Positions 50,601 to 62,820 of a stretch of DNA of 64,000 nt are shown here, in pieces. How positions within the stretch are numbered: the stretch's first letter is position 1; the number at the start of each line of letters is the position of its first letter. The notes beneath the pieces are model-generated. The model was not told the origin of the DNA. It was given only the letters and a program-made list of their open reading frames with translations, and did no database searches. The DNA is taken from the NCBI GenBank assembly GCA_027704905.1, contig JANIIK010000783.1, forward strand, positions 117,728-181,727, in the 5' to 3' direction. The stretch comes from Muraenolepis orangiensis. Taxonomy: Eukaryota; Chordata; Actinopteri; Gadiformes; Muraenolepididae. A program made the position numbers and the translations under genes.

Positions 50601-52369
50601 CCTATATTCGGATTGGAGATGGAGTGTGTGGGGGTCAGGACCAGTGCTCAAAGTCGTACACTTATCCAACATTGTGTGCCTATATTCGGATTGGAGATGG
50701 AGTTTGTGTGGGGGTCAGGACCAGTGCTTTTAGTCATACACACATCCGACATTGAGTGACTATTTTCGGATTGGAGATGGAGTGTGTGGGGTCAGGACCA
50801 GTGCTCATAGTCATACACCTATCCGACATTGTGTGCCTATAATCGGATTGGAGATGGAGTGTGTGTGGGGGTCAGTACCAGTGCTTTTAGTCAAACATTC
50901 ATCCGACATTGTGTGCCTATATTCGGATTGGAGATGGAGTGTGTGTGGGGTCAGGACCAGTGGTCATAGTCATACACTTATCCGACATTGTGTGACTATT
51001 TTCGGATGGGAGATGGTGTGTGTGTGAGGGTCAGGACCAGTGCTTTTAGTCAAACATTCATCCAACATTGTGTGCCTATATTCTGATTGGAGATGGAGTT
51101 TGTGGGGTTCAGGACCAGTGTTTTTATTAAACATTCATCCGACATTGTGTGCGTATATTCGGATTGGAGATGGAGTGTGTGTGGGGGTCAGGACGAGTGC
51201 TTTTAGTCAAACATTCATCCAACATTGAGTGTCTATTTTCGGATTGGAGATGGAGTGTATTGGGGTCAGGACCAGTGCTCATAGTCATACACTTATCCGA
51301 CATTGTATGCCTATATTCGGATAGGAGATGGAATGTGTGTGGGGGTCAGGACCAGTGCTTTTAGTCAAACATTAATCCAAAAATGAGTGCCTACTTTCGG
51401 ATTGGAGATAGAGTGTGTGTGGGGTCAGGACCAGTGCTCATAGTCATACACACATATGACATTGAGTGCCTATTTTCGGATTGGAGATGGAGTGTGTGGG
51501 GGTCAGGACCAGTGCTCATAGTCATACACTTATCCGACATTGTGAGCCTATTTTCGGTATGGAGATGTAGTGTGTGAGGGGGTCAGGACCAGTGCTTTTA
51601 GTCTTACACACATCCAACATTGAGTGCCTGTATTCGGATTGGAGATGGACTGTGTGGGGGTCAGGACCAGTGCTTTTAGTCAAACATTCATCCGACATTG
51701 TGTGCCTATATTTGGATTGGAGATGGAGTGTGTGTGGGGATGAGGACCAGTGCTTGTAGTCAAACATTCAACCGACAATGTGTGCCTATATTTGGATTGG
51801 AGATGGAGTGTGTGTGGGTGTCAGGACCAGTGCTTTTAGTCATACACATATCCGACATCGAGTGCCTATTTTCGGATTGGAGATGGAGTGTGTGGGGGTC
51901 AGGACCAGTGCTCAAAGTCATACACTTATCCGACATTGTGTGCCTATTTTCGGATTGGAGATGGAGTGTATTGGGGTCAGGACCAGTGCTCATAGTCATA
52001 CACTTATCCGACATTGTATGCCTATATTCGGATAGGAGATGGAATGTGTGTGGGGGTCAGGACCAGTGCTTTTAGTCAAACATTAATCCAAAAATGAGTG
52101 CCTGCTTTCGGATTGGAGATGGAGTGTGTGTGAGGGTCAGGACCAGTGTTTTTATTAAACATTCATCCGACATTGTGTGCCTATTTTCGGATTGGAGATG
52201 GAGTGTATTGGGTTCAGGACCAGTGCTCATAGTCATACACTTATCCGACATTGTATGCCTATATTCGGATAGGAGATGGAATGTGTGTGGCAGTCAGGAC
52301 CAATGCTTTTAGTCAAACATTAATACAAAAATGAGTGCCTATTTTCGGATTGGAGATGGAGTGTGTGGG
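41618..52369 (+). repeat. Mosaic satellite domain
   Basis: Segments from several earlier families are joined here. About 42,340-42,850 matches 7.7-8.2 kb and 12.2-12.7 kb. About 42,890-43,530 recurs at +3,711 bp (43,094 to 46,805, 43,255 to 46,966, 43,489 to 47,200). About 43,646-44,190 recurs at +3,869 bp, and 46,857-47,7xx recurs at +4,183 bp (51,040, 51,383, 51,698). All offsets are close to whole numbers of monomers (47, 49, 53). No gene is present. Confidence 0.75.
49290..49920 (+). repeat. 4-monomer repeat, two copies of about 317 bp
   Basis: A run with tttcggatgggaaatggag, tgtttctctg(t/c)ctggatggg and acagtgtgtgcccatattc recurs at +317 bp (49,411 to 49,728). These are the most diverged monomers of the right arm; the same trio is found once each near 54.2 and 57.1 kb. 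Confidence 0.85.
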
Positions 52370-53515
52370 GGTCAGGACCAGTGCTCATAGTCATACACCT
52401 ATCCGACATTGTGAGCCTATTTTCGGTATGGAGATGTAGTGTGTGAGGGGGTCAGGACCAGTGCTCATAGTCATAGACTTATCCGACATTGTGTGCCTAT
52501 ATTCGGATTTGAGATGGAGTGTGTGTGGGGGTGAGGACCAGTGCTTTTAGTCAAACATTCATCCGACATTGTGTGCCTATATTTGGATTGGAGATGGAGT
52601 GTGTGTGGGGATGAGGACCAGTGCTTGTAGTCAAACATTCATCCGACATTGTGTGCCTATATTCGGATTGGAGATGGAGTGTGTGTGGGGTCAGGACCAG
52701 TGCTCATAGTCAAACATTCATCCAACATTGTGTGCCTATATTCGGATTGGAGATGGAGTGTGCGTGGGGGTCAGGACCAGTGCTTTTAGTCAGACACACA
52801 TCCGACATTGTGTGCCTAAATTCGGATTGGAGATGGAGTGTGTGGGGGTAAGGACCAGTGCTCATAGTCATACACTTATCCGACATTGTATGCCTATATT
52901 CGGATAGGAGATGGAATGTGTGTGGGGGTCAGGACCAGTGCTTTTAGTCAAACATTAATCCAAAAATGAGTGCCTGCTTTCGGATTGGAGATAGAGTGTG
53001 TGTGGGGTCAGGACCAGTGCTCATAGTCATACACCTATCCGACATTGTGAGCCTATTTTCGGTATGGAGATGTAGTGTGTGAGGGGGTCAGGACCAGTGC
53101 TCATAGTCATAGACTTATCCGACATTGTGTGCCTATATTCGGATTTGAGATGGAGTGTGTGTGGGGGTGAGGACCAGTGCTTTTAGTCAAACATTCATCC
53201 GACATTGTGTGCCTATATTTGGATTGGAGATGGAGTGTGTGTGGGGATGAGGACCAGTGCTTGTAGTCAAACATTCATCTGACATTGTGTGCCTATATTC
53301 GGATTGGAGATGGAGTGTGTGTGGGGTCAGGACCAGTGCTCATAGTCAAACATTCATCCAACATTGTGTGCCTATATTCGGATTGGAGATGGAGTGTGCG
53401 TGGGGGTCAGGACCAGTGCTTTTAGTCAGACACACATCCGACATTGTGTGCCTAAATTCGGATTGGAGATGGAGTGTGTGGGGGTAAGGACCAGTGCTCA
53501 TAGTCATACACTTAT
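52370..53515 (+). repeat. 8-monomer repeat, 636 bp, with second copy truncated
   Basis: Markers such as tcatagtcatagactt (52,465) and the monomers at 52,621 recur at +636 bp (53,101 and 53,257). Correspondence ends near 53,515, where copy 1 has gacattgtatgcc and the second reads aacattatgtgcc. The second copy is also the start of the 2,924 bp repeat. Confidence 0.82.
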
Positions 53516-56008
53516 CCAACATTATGTGCCTATATTCGGATTGGAGATGGAGTATGTGTGGGAGTCAGGACCAGTGCTTTTAGTCAAACATTCATCCGAG
53601 ATTGTGTGCCTATATTCGGATTGGAGATGGAGTGTGTGTGGGGGTCAGGACCAGTGCTTTTAGTCATACACACATCCGACATTGTGTGCCTATATTCGGA
53701 TTGGAGATTTAGTCTGTGGGGGTCAGGACCAGTGCTCCTAGTCATACACTTATCCAACATTGTGTGCCTATATTCGGATTGGAGATGGAGTGTGTGGGGG
53801 TCAGGACCAGTGCTCAAAGTCATACACTTATCCAACATTGTGTGCCTATATTCGGATTGGAGAAGGAGTGTGTGGTGGTCAGGACCAGTGCTTTTAGTCA
53901 AACATTCATCCAACATTGTGTGCCTATATTCGGATTGGAGATGGAGTGTGTGTGGGGGTCAGGACCAGTGCTTTTAGTCATACACACATCCGACATTGAG
54001 TGACTATTTTCGGATTGGAGATGGAGTGTGTGGGGTCAGGACCAGTGCTCATAGTCATACACCTATCCGACATTGTGTGCCTATATTCGGATTGGAGATG
54101 GAGTGTGTGTGGGGTCAGGACCAGTGCTCATAGTCATACACTTATCCGACATTGAGTGCCTATTTTCGGATGGGAAATGGAGTGTGTGTGGGGGTCAGGA
54201 CCAGTGCTTTTGGTCAAACATTCATCCGATATTGTGTTTCTCTGTCTGGATGGGAGATGTAGTGTGTGTGGGGTCAGTACCAGTGCTTTTACTCAACATT
54301 CATCCGACAGTGTGTGCCCATATTCGGATTGGAGATGGAGTGTGTGTGGGGGTGAGGACCAGTACATTTAGTCATACAATAATCCGACATTGAGTGCCTA
54401 TATTCGGATTGGAGATGGAGTGTGTGTGGGGTCAGGACCAGTGCTCATAGTCATACACTCATCCGACATTGAGTTATTCTATTCGGATTGGAGATGGAGT
54501 GTGTGTGGGTCAGAACCAGTGCTCATAGTCATACACTCATCCGACATTGTGTGGCTATATTCGGATTGGAGATGGAGTGTGTGTGGGGGTGAGGACCAGT
54601 GCTTTTAGTCAAACATTCATCCGACATTGTGTGCCTATATTCAGATTGGAGATGGAGTGTGTGTGGGGTCAGGACCAGTGCTCATAGTCATACACTCATC
54701 CGACATTGAGTGCCTCTATTCGGATTGGAGATGGAGTGTGTGTGGGTCAGTACCAGTGCTCATAGTCATACACTCATCCGACATTGTGTGGCTATATTCG
54801 GATTGGAGATGGAGTGTGTGTAGGGGTGAGGACAAGTGCTTGTAGTCAAACATTCATCCAACATTGTGTGCCTATATTCTGATTTGAGATGGAGTGTGTG
54901 TGGGTGTCAGGACCAGTGCTTTTAGTCAAACACATATCCGACATTGAGTGCCTATTTTCAGATTGGAGATGGAGTGTGTGGGGGTCAGGACCAGTGCTCA
55001 AAGTCATACACTTATCCAACAATGTGTGCCTATATTCGGATTGGAGATGGAGTGTGTGGGGGTCAGGACCAGTGCTCAAAGTCATACACTTATCCAACAT
55101 TGTGTGCCTATATTCGGATTGGAGATGGAGTGTGTGTGGGGGTCAGGACCAGTGCTTTTAGTCATACACACATCCGACATTGAGTTACTATTTTCGGATT
55201 GGAGATGGAGTGTGTGGGGTCAGGACAAGTGCTCATAGTCATACACCTATCCGACATTGTGTGCCTATATTCGGATTGGATATGGAGTGTGTGTGGGGGT
55301 CAGTACCAGTGCTTTTAGTCAAACATTCATCCGACATTGTGTGCCTATATTCGGATTGGAGATGGAGTGTGTGTAGGGTCAGGACCAGTGGTCATAGTCA
55401 TACACTTATCCGACATTGTGTGACTATTTTCGGATGGGAGATGGAGTGTGTGTGAGGGTCAGGACCAGTGCTTTTAGTCAAACATTAATCCAAAAATGAG
55501 TGCCTACTTTCGGATTGGAGATAGAGTGTGTGTGGGGTCAGGACCAGTGCTCATAGTCATACACACATATGACATTGAGTGCCTATTTTCGGATTGGAGA
55601 TGGAGTGTGTGGGGGTCAGGACCAGTGCTCATAGTCATACACTTATCCGACATTGTGAGCCTATTTTCGGTATGGAGATGTAGTGTGTGAGGGGGTCAGG
55701 ACCAGTGCTTTTAGTCTTACACACATCCAACATTGAGTGCCTGTATTCGGATTGGAGATGGACTGTGTGGGGGTCAGGACCAGTGCTTTTAGTCAAACAT
55801 TCATCCGACATTGTGTGCCTATATTTGGATTGGAGATGGAGTGTGTGTGGGGATGAGGACCAGTGCTTGTAGTCAAACATTCAACCGACATTGTGTGCCT
55901 ATATTCGGATTGGAGATGGAGTGTGTGTGGGTGTCAGGACCAGTGCTTTTAGTCATACACATATCCGACATCGAGTGCCTATTTTCGGATTGGAGATGGA
56001 GTGTGTGG
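53085..56008 (+). repeat. 37-monomer repeat, copy 1 (2,924 bp)
   Basis: Markers at 53,101, 53,257, 53,364, 53,558, 54,073, 54,390, 54,627, 55,496, 55,687 and 55,811 recur at exactly +2,924 bp. Only about six single-base differences were noticed between the copies and no length difference, so they are close to 99.8% identical by eye. Confidence 0.92.
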
Positions 56009-58932
56009 GGGTCAGGACCAGTGCTCATAGTCATAGACTTATCCGACATTGTGTGCCTATATTCGGATTTGAGATGGAGTGTGTGTGGGGGTGAGGACCA
56101 GTGCTTTTAGTCAAACATTCATCCGACATTGTGTGCCTATATTTGGATTGGAGATGGAGTGTGTGTGGGGATGAGGACCAGTGCTTGTAGTCAAACATTC
56201 ATCCGACATTGTGTGCCTATATTCGGATTGGAGATGGAGTGTGTGTGGGGTCAGGACCAGTGCTCATAGTCAAACATTCATCCAACATTGTGTGCCTATA
56301 TTCGGATTGGAGATGGAGTGTGCGTGGGGGTCAGGACCAGTGCTTTTAGTCAGACACACATCCGACATTGTGTGCCTAAATTCGGATTGGAGATGGAGTG
56401 TGTGGGGGTAAGGACCAGTGCTCATAGTCATACACTTGTCCAACATTATGTGCCTATATTCGGATTGGAGATGGAGTATGTGTGGGAGTCAGGACCAGTG
56501 CTTTTAGTCAAACATTCATCCGAGATTGTGTGCCTATATTCGGATTGGAGATGGAGTGTGTGTGGGGGTCAGGACCAGTGCTTTTAGTCATACACACATC
56601 CGACATTGTGTGCCTATATTCGGATTGGAGATTGAGTCTGTGGGGGTCAGGACCAGTGCTCCTAGTCATACACTTATCCAACATTGTGTGCCTATATTCG
56701 GATTGGAGATGGAGTGTGTGGGGGTCAGGACCAGTGCTCAAAGTCATACACTTATCCAACATTGTGTGCCTATATTCGGATTGGAGAAGGAGTGTGTGGG
56801 GGTCAGGACCAGTGCTTTTAGTCAAACATTCATCCAACATTGTGTGCCTATATTCGGATTGGAGATGGAGTGTGTGTGGGGGTCAGGACCAGTGCTTTTA
56901 GTCATACACACATCCGACATTGAGTGACTATTTTCGGATTGGAGATGGAGTGTGTGGGGTCAGGACCAGTGCTCATAGTCATACACCTATCCGACATTGT
57001 GTGCCTATATTCGGATTGGAGATGGAGTGTGTGTGGGGTCAGGACCAGTGCTCATAGTCATACACTTATCCGACATTGAGTGCCTATTTTCGGATGGGAA
57101 ATGGAGTGTGTGTGGGGGTCAGGACCAGTGCTTTTGGTCAAACATTCATCCGATATTGTGTTTCTCTGTCTGGATGGGAGATGTAGTGTGTGTGGGGTCA
57201 GTACCAGTGCTTTTACTCAACATTCATCCGACAGTGTGTGCCCATATTCGGATTGGAGATGGAGTGTGTGTGGGGGTGAGGACCAGTACATTTAGTCATA
57301 CAATAATCCGACATTGAGTGCCTATATTCGGATTGGAGATGGAGTGTGTGTGGGGTCAGGACCAGTGCTCATAGTCATACACTCATCCGACATTGAGTTA
57401 TTCTATTCGGATTGGAGATGGAGTGTGTGTGGGTCAGAACCAGTGCTCATAGTCATACACTCATCCGACATTGTGTGGCTATATTCGGATTGGAGATGGA
57501 GTGTGTGTGGGGGTGAGGACCAGTGCTTTTAGTCAAACATTCATCCGACATTGTGTGCCTATATTCAGATTGGAGATGGAGTGTGTGTGGGGTCAGGACC
57601 AGTGCTCATAGTCATACACTCATCCGACATTGAGTGCCTCTATTCGGATTGGAGATGGAGTGTGTGTGGGTCAGTACCAGTGCTCATAGTCATACACTCA
57701 TCCGACATTGTGTGGCTATATTCGGATTGGAGATGGAGTGTGTGTAGGGGTGAGGACAAGTGCTTGTAGTCAAACATTCATCCAACATTGTGTGCCTATA
57801 TTCTGATTTGAGATGGAGTGTGTGTGGGTGTCAGGACCAGTGCTTTTAGTCAAACACATATCCGACATTGAGTGCCTATTTTCAGATTGGAGATGGAGTG
57901 TGTGGGGGTCAGGACCAGTGCTCAAAGTCATACACTTATCCAACAATGTGTGCCTATATTCGGATTGGAGATGGAGTGTGTGGGGGTCAGGACCAGTGCT
58001 CAAAGTCATACACTTATCCAACATTGTGTGCCTATATTCGGATTGGAGATGGAGTGTGTGTGGGGGTCAGGACCAGTGCTTTTAGTCATACACACATCCG
58101 ACATTGAGTGACTATTTTCGGATTGGAGATGGAGTGTGTGGGGTCAGGACCAGTGCTCATAGTCATACACCTATCCGACATTGTGTGCCTATATTCGGAT
58201 TGGATATGGAGTGTGTGTGGGGGTCAGTACCAGTGCTTTTAGTCAAACATTCATCCGACATTGTGTGCCTATATTCGGATTGGAGATGGAGTGTGTGTAG
58301 GGTCAGGACCAGTGGTCATAGTCATACACTTATCCGACATTGTGTGACTATTTTCGGATGGGAGATGGAGTGTGTGTGAGGGTCAGGACCAGTGCTTTTA
58401 GTCAAACATTAATCCAAAAATGAGTGCCTACTTTCGGATTGGAGATAGAGTGTGTGTGGGGTCAGGACCAGTGCTCATAGTCATACACACATATGACATT
58501 GAGTGCCTATTTTCGGATTGGAGATGGAGTGTGTGGGGGTCAGGACCAGTGCTCATAGTCATACACTTATCCGACATTGTGAGCCTATTTTCGGTATGGA
58601 GATGTAGTGTGTGAGGGGGTCAGGACCAGTGCTTTTAGTCTTACACACATCCAACATTGAGTGCCTGTATTCGGATTGGAGATGGACTGTGTGGGGGTCA
58701 GGACCAGTGCTTTTAGTCAAACATTCATCCGACATTGTGTGCCTATATTTGGATTGGAGATGGAGTGTGTGTGGGGATGAGGACCAGTGCTTGTAGTCAA
58801 ACATTCAACCGACATTGTGTGCCTATATTCGGATTGGAGATGGAGTGTGTGTGGGTGTCAGGACCAGTGCTTTTAGTCATACACATATCCGACATCGAGT
58901 GCCTATTTTCGGATTGGAGATGGAGTGTGTGG
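56009..58932 (+). repeat. 37-monomer repeat, copy 2 (2,924 bp)
   Basis: It follows copy 1 directly. Differences noticed: acttgtccaac near 56,437 for acttatccaac, gagattgagtc near 56,633 for gagatttagtc, gtgtgggggtc near 56,799 for gtgtggtggtc, ttgagtgac near 58,105 for ttgagttac, and ggaccagtg near 58,147 for ggacaagtg. Its right end overlaps the 1,738 bp repeat. Confidence 0.92.
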
Positions 58933-60117
58933 GGGTCAGGACCAGTGCTCAAAGTCATACACTTATCCAACATTGTGTGCCTATATTCGGATTGGAGAAG
59001 GAGTGTGTGGGGGTCAGGACCAGTGCTTTTAGTCAAACATTCATCCAACATTGTGTGCCTATATTCGGATTGGAGATGGAGTGTGTGTGAGGGTCAGGAC
59101 CAGTGTTTTTATTAAACATTCATCCGACATTGTGTGCCTATTTTCGGATTGGAGATGGAGTGTATTGGGGTCAGGACCAGTGCTCATAGTCATACACTTA
59201 TCCGACATTGTATGCCTATATTCGGATAGGAGATGGAATGTGTGTGGGGGTCAGGACCAGTGCTTTTAGTCAAACATTAATCCAAAAATGAGTGCCTACT
59301 TTCGGATTGGAGATAGAGTGTGTGTGGGGTCAGGACCAGTGCTCATAGTCATACACACATATGACATTGAGTGCCTATTTTCGGATTGGAGATGGAGTGT
59401 GTGGGGGTCAGGACCAGTGCTCATAGTCATACACTTATCCGACATTGTGAGCCTATTTTCGGTATGGAGATGTAGTGTGTGAGTGGGTCAGGACCAGTGC
59501 TTTTAGTCTTACACACATCCAACATTGAGTGCCTGTATTCGTATTGGAGATGGACTGTGTGGGGGTCAGGACCAGTGCTTTTAGTCAAACATTCATCCGA
59601 CATTGTGTGCCTATATTTGGATTGGAGATGGAGTGTGTGTGGGGATGAGGACCAGTGCTTGTAGTCAAACATTCAACCGACATTGTGTGCCTATATTCGG
59701 ATTGGAGATGGAGTGTGTGTGGGTGTCAGGACCAGTGCTTTTAGTCATACACATATCCGACATCGAGTGCCTATATTCGGATTGGAGATGGAGTGTGTGT
59801 GGGTGTCAGGACCAGTGCTTTTAGTCATACACATATCCGACATCGAGTGCCTATATTCGGATTGGAGAAGGAGTGTGTGGGGGTCAGGACCAGTGCTTTT
59901 AGTCAAACATTCATCCAACATTGTGTGCCTATATTCGGATTGGAGATGGAGTGTGTGTGAGGGTCAGGACCAGTGTTTTTATTAAACATTCATCCGACAT
60001 TGTGTGCCTATTTTCTGATTGGAGATGGAGTGTATTGGGGTCAGGACCAGTGCTCATAGTCATACACTTATCCGACATTGTATGCCTATATTCAGATAGG
60101 AGATGGAATATGTGTGG
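58380..60117 (+). repeat. 22-monomer higher-order repeat, copy 1 (1,738 bp)
   Basis: It consists of two related 11-monomer halves (about 868-870 bp each, starting at the taatccaaaaatgag monomers at 58,411 and 59,280). The second half is distinguished by gtgtgagtgggtcagg, cctgtattcgtattggag and an exact one-monomer duplication near 59,690-59,865 (gacatcgagtgcctatattc repeated at 80 bp). Confidence 0.88.
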
Positions 60118-61855
60118 GGGTCAGGACCAGTGCTTTTAGTCAAACATTAATCCAAAAATGAGTGCCTACTTTCGGATTGGAGATAGAGTGTGTGTGGGGT
60201 CAGGACCAGTGCTCATAGTCATACACACATATGACATTGAGTGCCTATTTTCGGATTGGAGATGGAGTGTGTGGGGGTCAGGACCAGTGCTCATAGTCAT
60301 ACACTTATCCGACATTGTGAGCCTATTTTCGGTATGGAGATGTAGTGTGTGAGGGGGTCAGGACCAGTGCTTTTAGTCTTACACACATCCAACATTGAGT
60401 GCCTGTATTCGGATTGGAGATGGACTGTGTGGGGGTCAGGACCAGTGCTTTTAGTCAAACATTCATCCGACATTGTGTGCCTATATTTGGATTGGAGATG
60501 GAGTGTGTGTGGGGATGAGGACCAGTGCTTGTAGTCAAACATTCAACCGACATTGTGTGCCTATATTCGGATTGGAGATGGAGTGTGTGTGGGTGTCAGG
60601 ACCAGTGCTTTTAGTCATACACATATCCGACATCGAGTGCCTATTTTCGGATTGGAGATGGAGTGTGTGGGGGTCAGGACCAGTGCTCAAAGTCATACAC
60701 TTATCCAACATTGTGTGCCTATATTCGGATTGGAGAAGGAGTGTGTGGGGGTCAGGACCAGTGCTTTTAGTCAAACATTCATCCAACATTGTGTGCCTAT
60801 ATTCGGATTGGAGATGGAGTGTGTGTGAGGGTCAGGACCAGTGTTTTTATTAAACATTCATCCGACATTGTGTGCCTATTTTCGGATTGGAGATGGAGTG
60901 TATTGGGGTCAGGACCAGTGCTCATAGTCATACACTTATCCGACATTGTATGCCTATATTCGGATAGGAGATGGAATGTGTGTGGGGGTCAGGACCAGTG
61001 CTTTTAGTCAAACATTAATCCAAAAATGAGTGCCTACTTTCGGATTGGAGATAGAGTGTGTGTGGGGTCAGGACCAGTGCTCATAGTCATACACACATAT
61101 GACATTGAGTGCCTATTTTCGGATTGGAGATGGAGTGTGTGGGGGTCAGGACCAGTGCTCATAGTCATACACTTATCCGACATTGTGAGCCTATTTTCGG
61201 TATGGAGATGTAGTGTGTGAGTGGGTCAGGACCAGTGCTTTTAGTCTTACACACATCCAACATTGAGTGCCTGTATTCGTATTGGAGATGGACTGTGTGG
61301 GGGTCAGGACCAGTGCTTTTAGTCAAACATTCATCCGACATTGTGTGCCTATATTTGGATTGGAGATGGAGTGTGTGTGGGGATGAGGACCAGTGCTTGT
61401 AGTCAAACATTCAACCGACATTGTGTGCCTATATTCGGATTGGAGATGGAGTGTGTGTGGGTGTCAGGACCAGTGCTTTTAGTCATACACATATCCGACA
61501 TCGAGTGCCTATATTCGGATTGGAGATGGAGTGTGTGTGGGTGTCAGGACCAGTGCTTTTAGTCATACACATATCCGACATCGAGTGCCTATATTCGGAT
61601 TGGAGAAGGAGTGTGTGGGGGTCAGGACCAGTGCTTTTAGTCAAACATTCATCCAACATTGTGTGCCTATATTCGGATTGGAGATGGAGTGTGTGTGAGG
61701 GTCAGGACCAGTGTTTTTATTAAACATTCATCCGACATTGTGTGCCTATTTTCTGATTGGAGATGGAGTGTATTGGGGTCAGGACCAGTGCTCATAGTCA
61801 TACACTTATCCGACATTGTATGCCTATATTCAGATAGGAGATGGAATATGTGTGG
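60118..61855 (+). repeat. 22-monomer higher-order repeat, copy 2 (1,738 bp)
   Basis: All marker positions lie at +1,738 bp from copy 1 (58,735 to 60,473, 59,479 to 61,217, 59,603 to 61,341, 59,921 to 61,659), including private changes such as gatggaatatgtg. No difference was noticed in the compared parts. Similarity stops near 61,867, where ccaatgctttt replaces ccagtgctttt. Confidence 0.88.
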
Positions 61856-62820
61856 GGGTCAGGACCAATGCTTTTAGTCAAACATTAATCCAAAAATGAG
61901 TGCCTATTTTCGGATTGGAGATAGAGTGTGTGTGGGGTCAGGACCAGTGCTCATAGTCATACAAACATATGACATTGAGTGCCAATTTTCGGATTGGAGA
62001 TGGAGTGTGTGGGGGTCAGGACCAGTGCTCATAGTCATACACCTATCCGACATTGTGAGCCTATTTTCGGTATGGAGATGTAGTGTGTGAGGGGGTCAGG
62101 ACCAGTGCTCATAGTCATACACTTATCCGACATTGTGTGCCTATATTCGGATTTGAGATGGAGTGTGTGTTGGGGTGAGGACCAGTGCTTTTAGTCAAAC
62201 ATTCATCCGACATTGTGTGCCTATATTTGGATTGCAGATGGAGTGTGCGTGGGGGTCAGGACCAGTGCTTTTAGTCAGACACACATCCGACATTGTGTGC
62301 CTAAATTCGGATTGGAGATGGAGTGTGTGGGGGTAAGGACCAGTGCTCATAGTCATACACTTATCCAACATTGTGTGCCTATATTCGGATTGGAGATGGA
62401 GTATGTGTGGGAGTCAGGACCAGTGCTTTTAGTCAAACATTCATCCGAGATTGTGTGCCTATATTCGGATTGGAGATGGAGTGTGTGTGGGGGTCAGGAC
62501 CAGTGCTTTTAGTCATACACACATCCGACATTGTGTGCCTATATTCGGATTGGAGATTGAGTCTGTGGGGGTCATGACCAGTGCTCCTAGTCATACACTT
62601 ATCCAACATTGTGTGCCTATATTCGGATTGGATATGGAGTGTGTGTGGGGGTCAGTACCAGTGCTTTTAGTCAAACATTCATCCGACATTGTGTGCCTAT
62701 ATTCGGATTGGAGATGGAGTGTGTGTAGGGTCAGGACCAGTGGTCATAGTCATACACTTATCCGACATTGTGTGACTATTTTCGGATGGGAGATGGAGTG
62801 TGTGTGAGGGTCAGGACCAG
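61856..62820 (+). repeat. Recombinant spacer between copies of the 1,738 bp repeat
   Basis: The left part resembles 23.3 and 25.7 kb-type monomers. From about 62,240 it follows 56,3xx-56,67x at offset 5,926, then at about 62,625 jumps to match 58,19x onward at offset 4,428. About 1,498 bp (19 monomers) is therefore missing relative to the 56-58 kb copy, and one further monomer is missing near 62,815. All joints are in phase. No gene is present. Confidence 0.75.
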
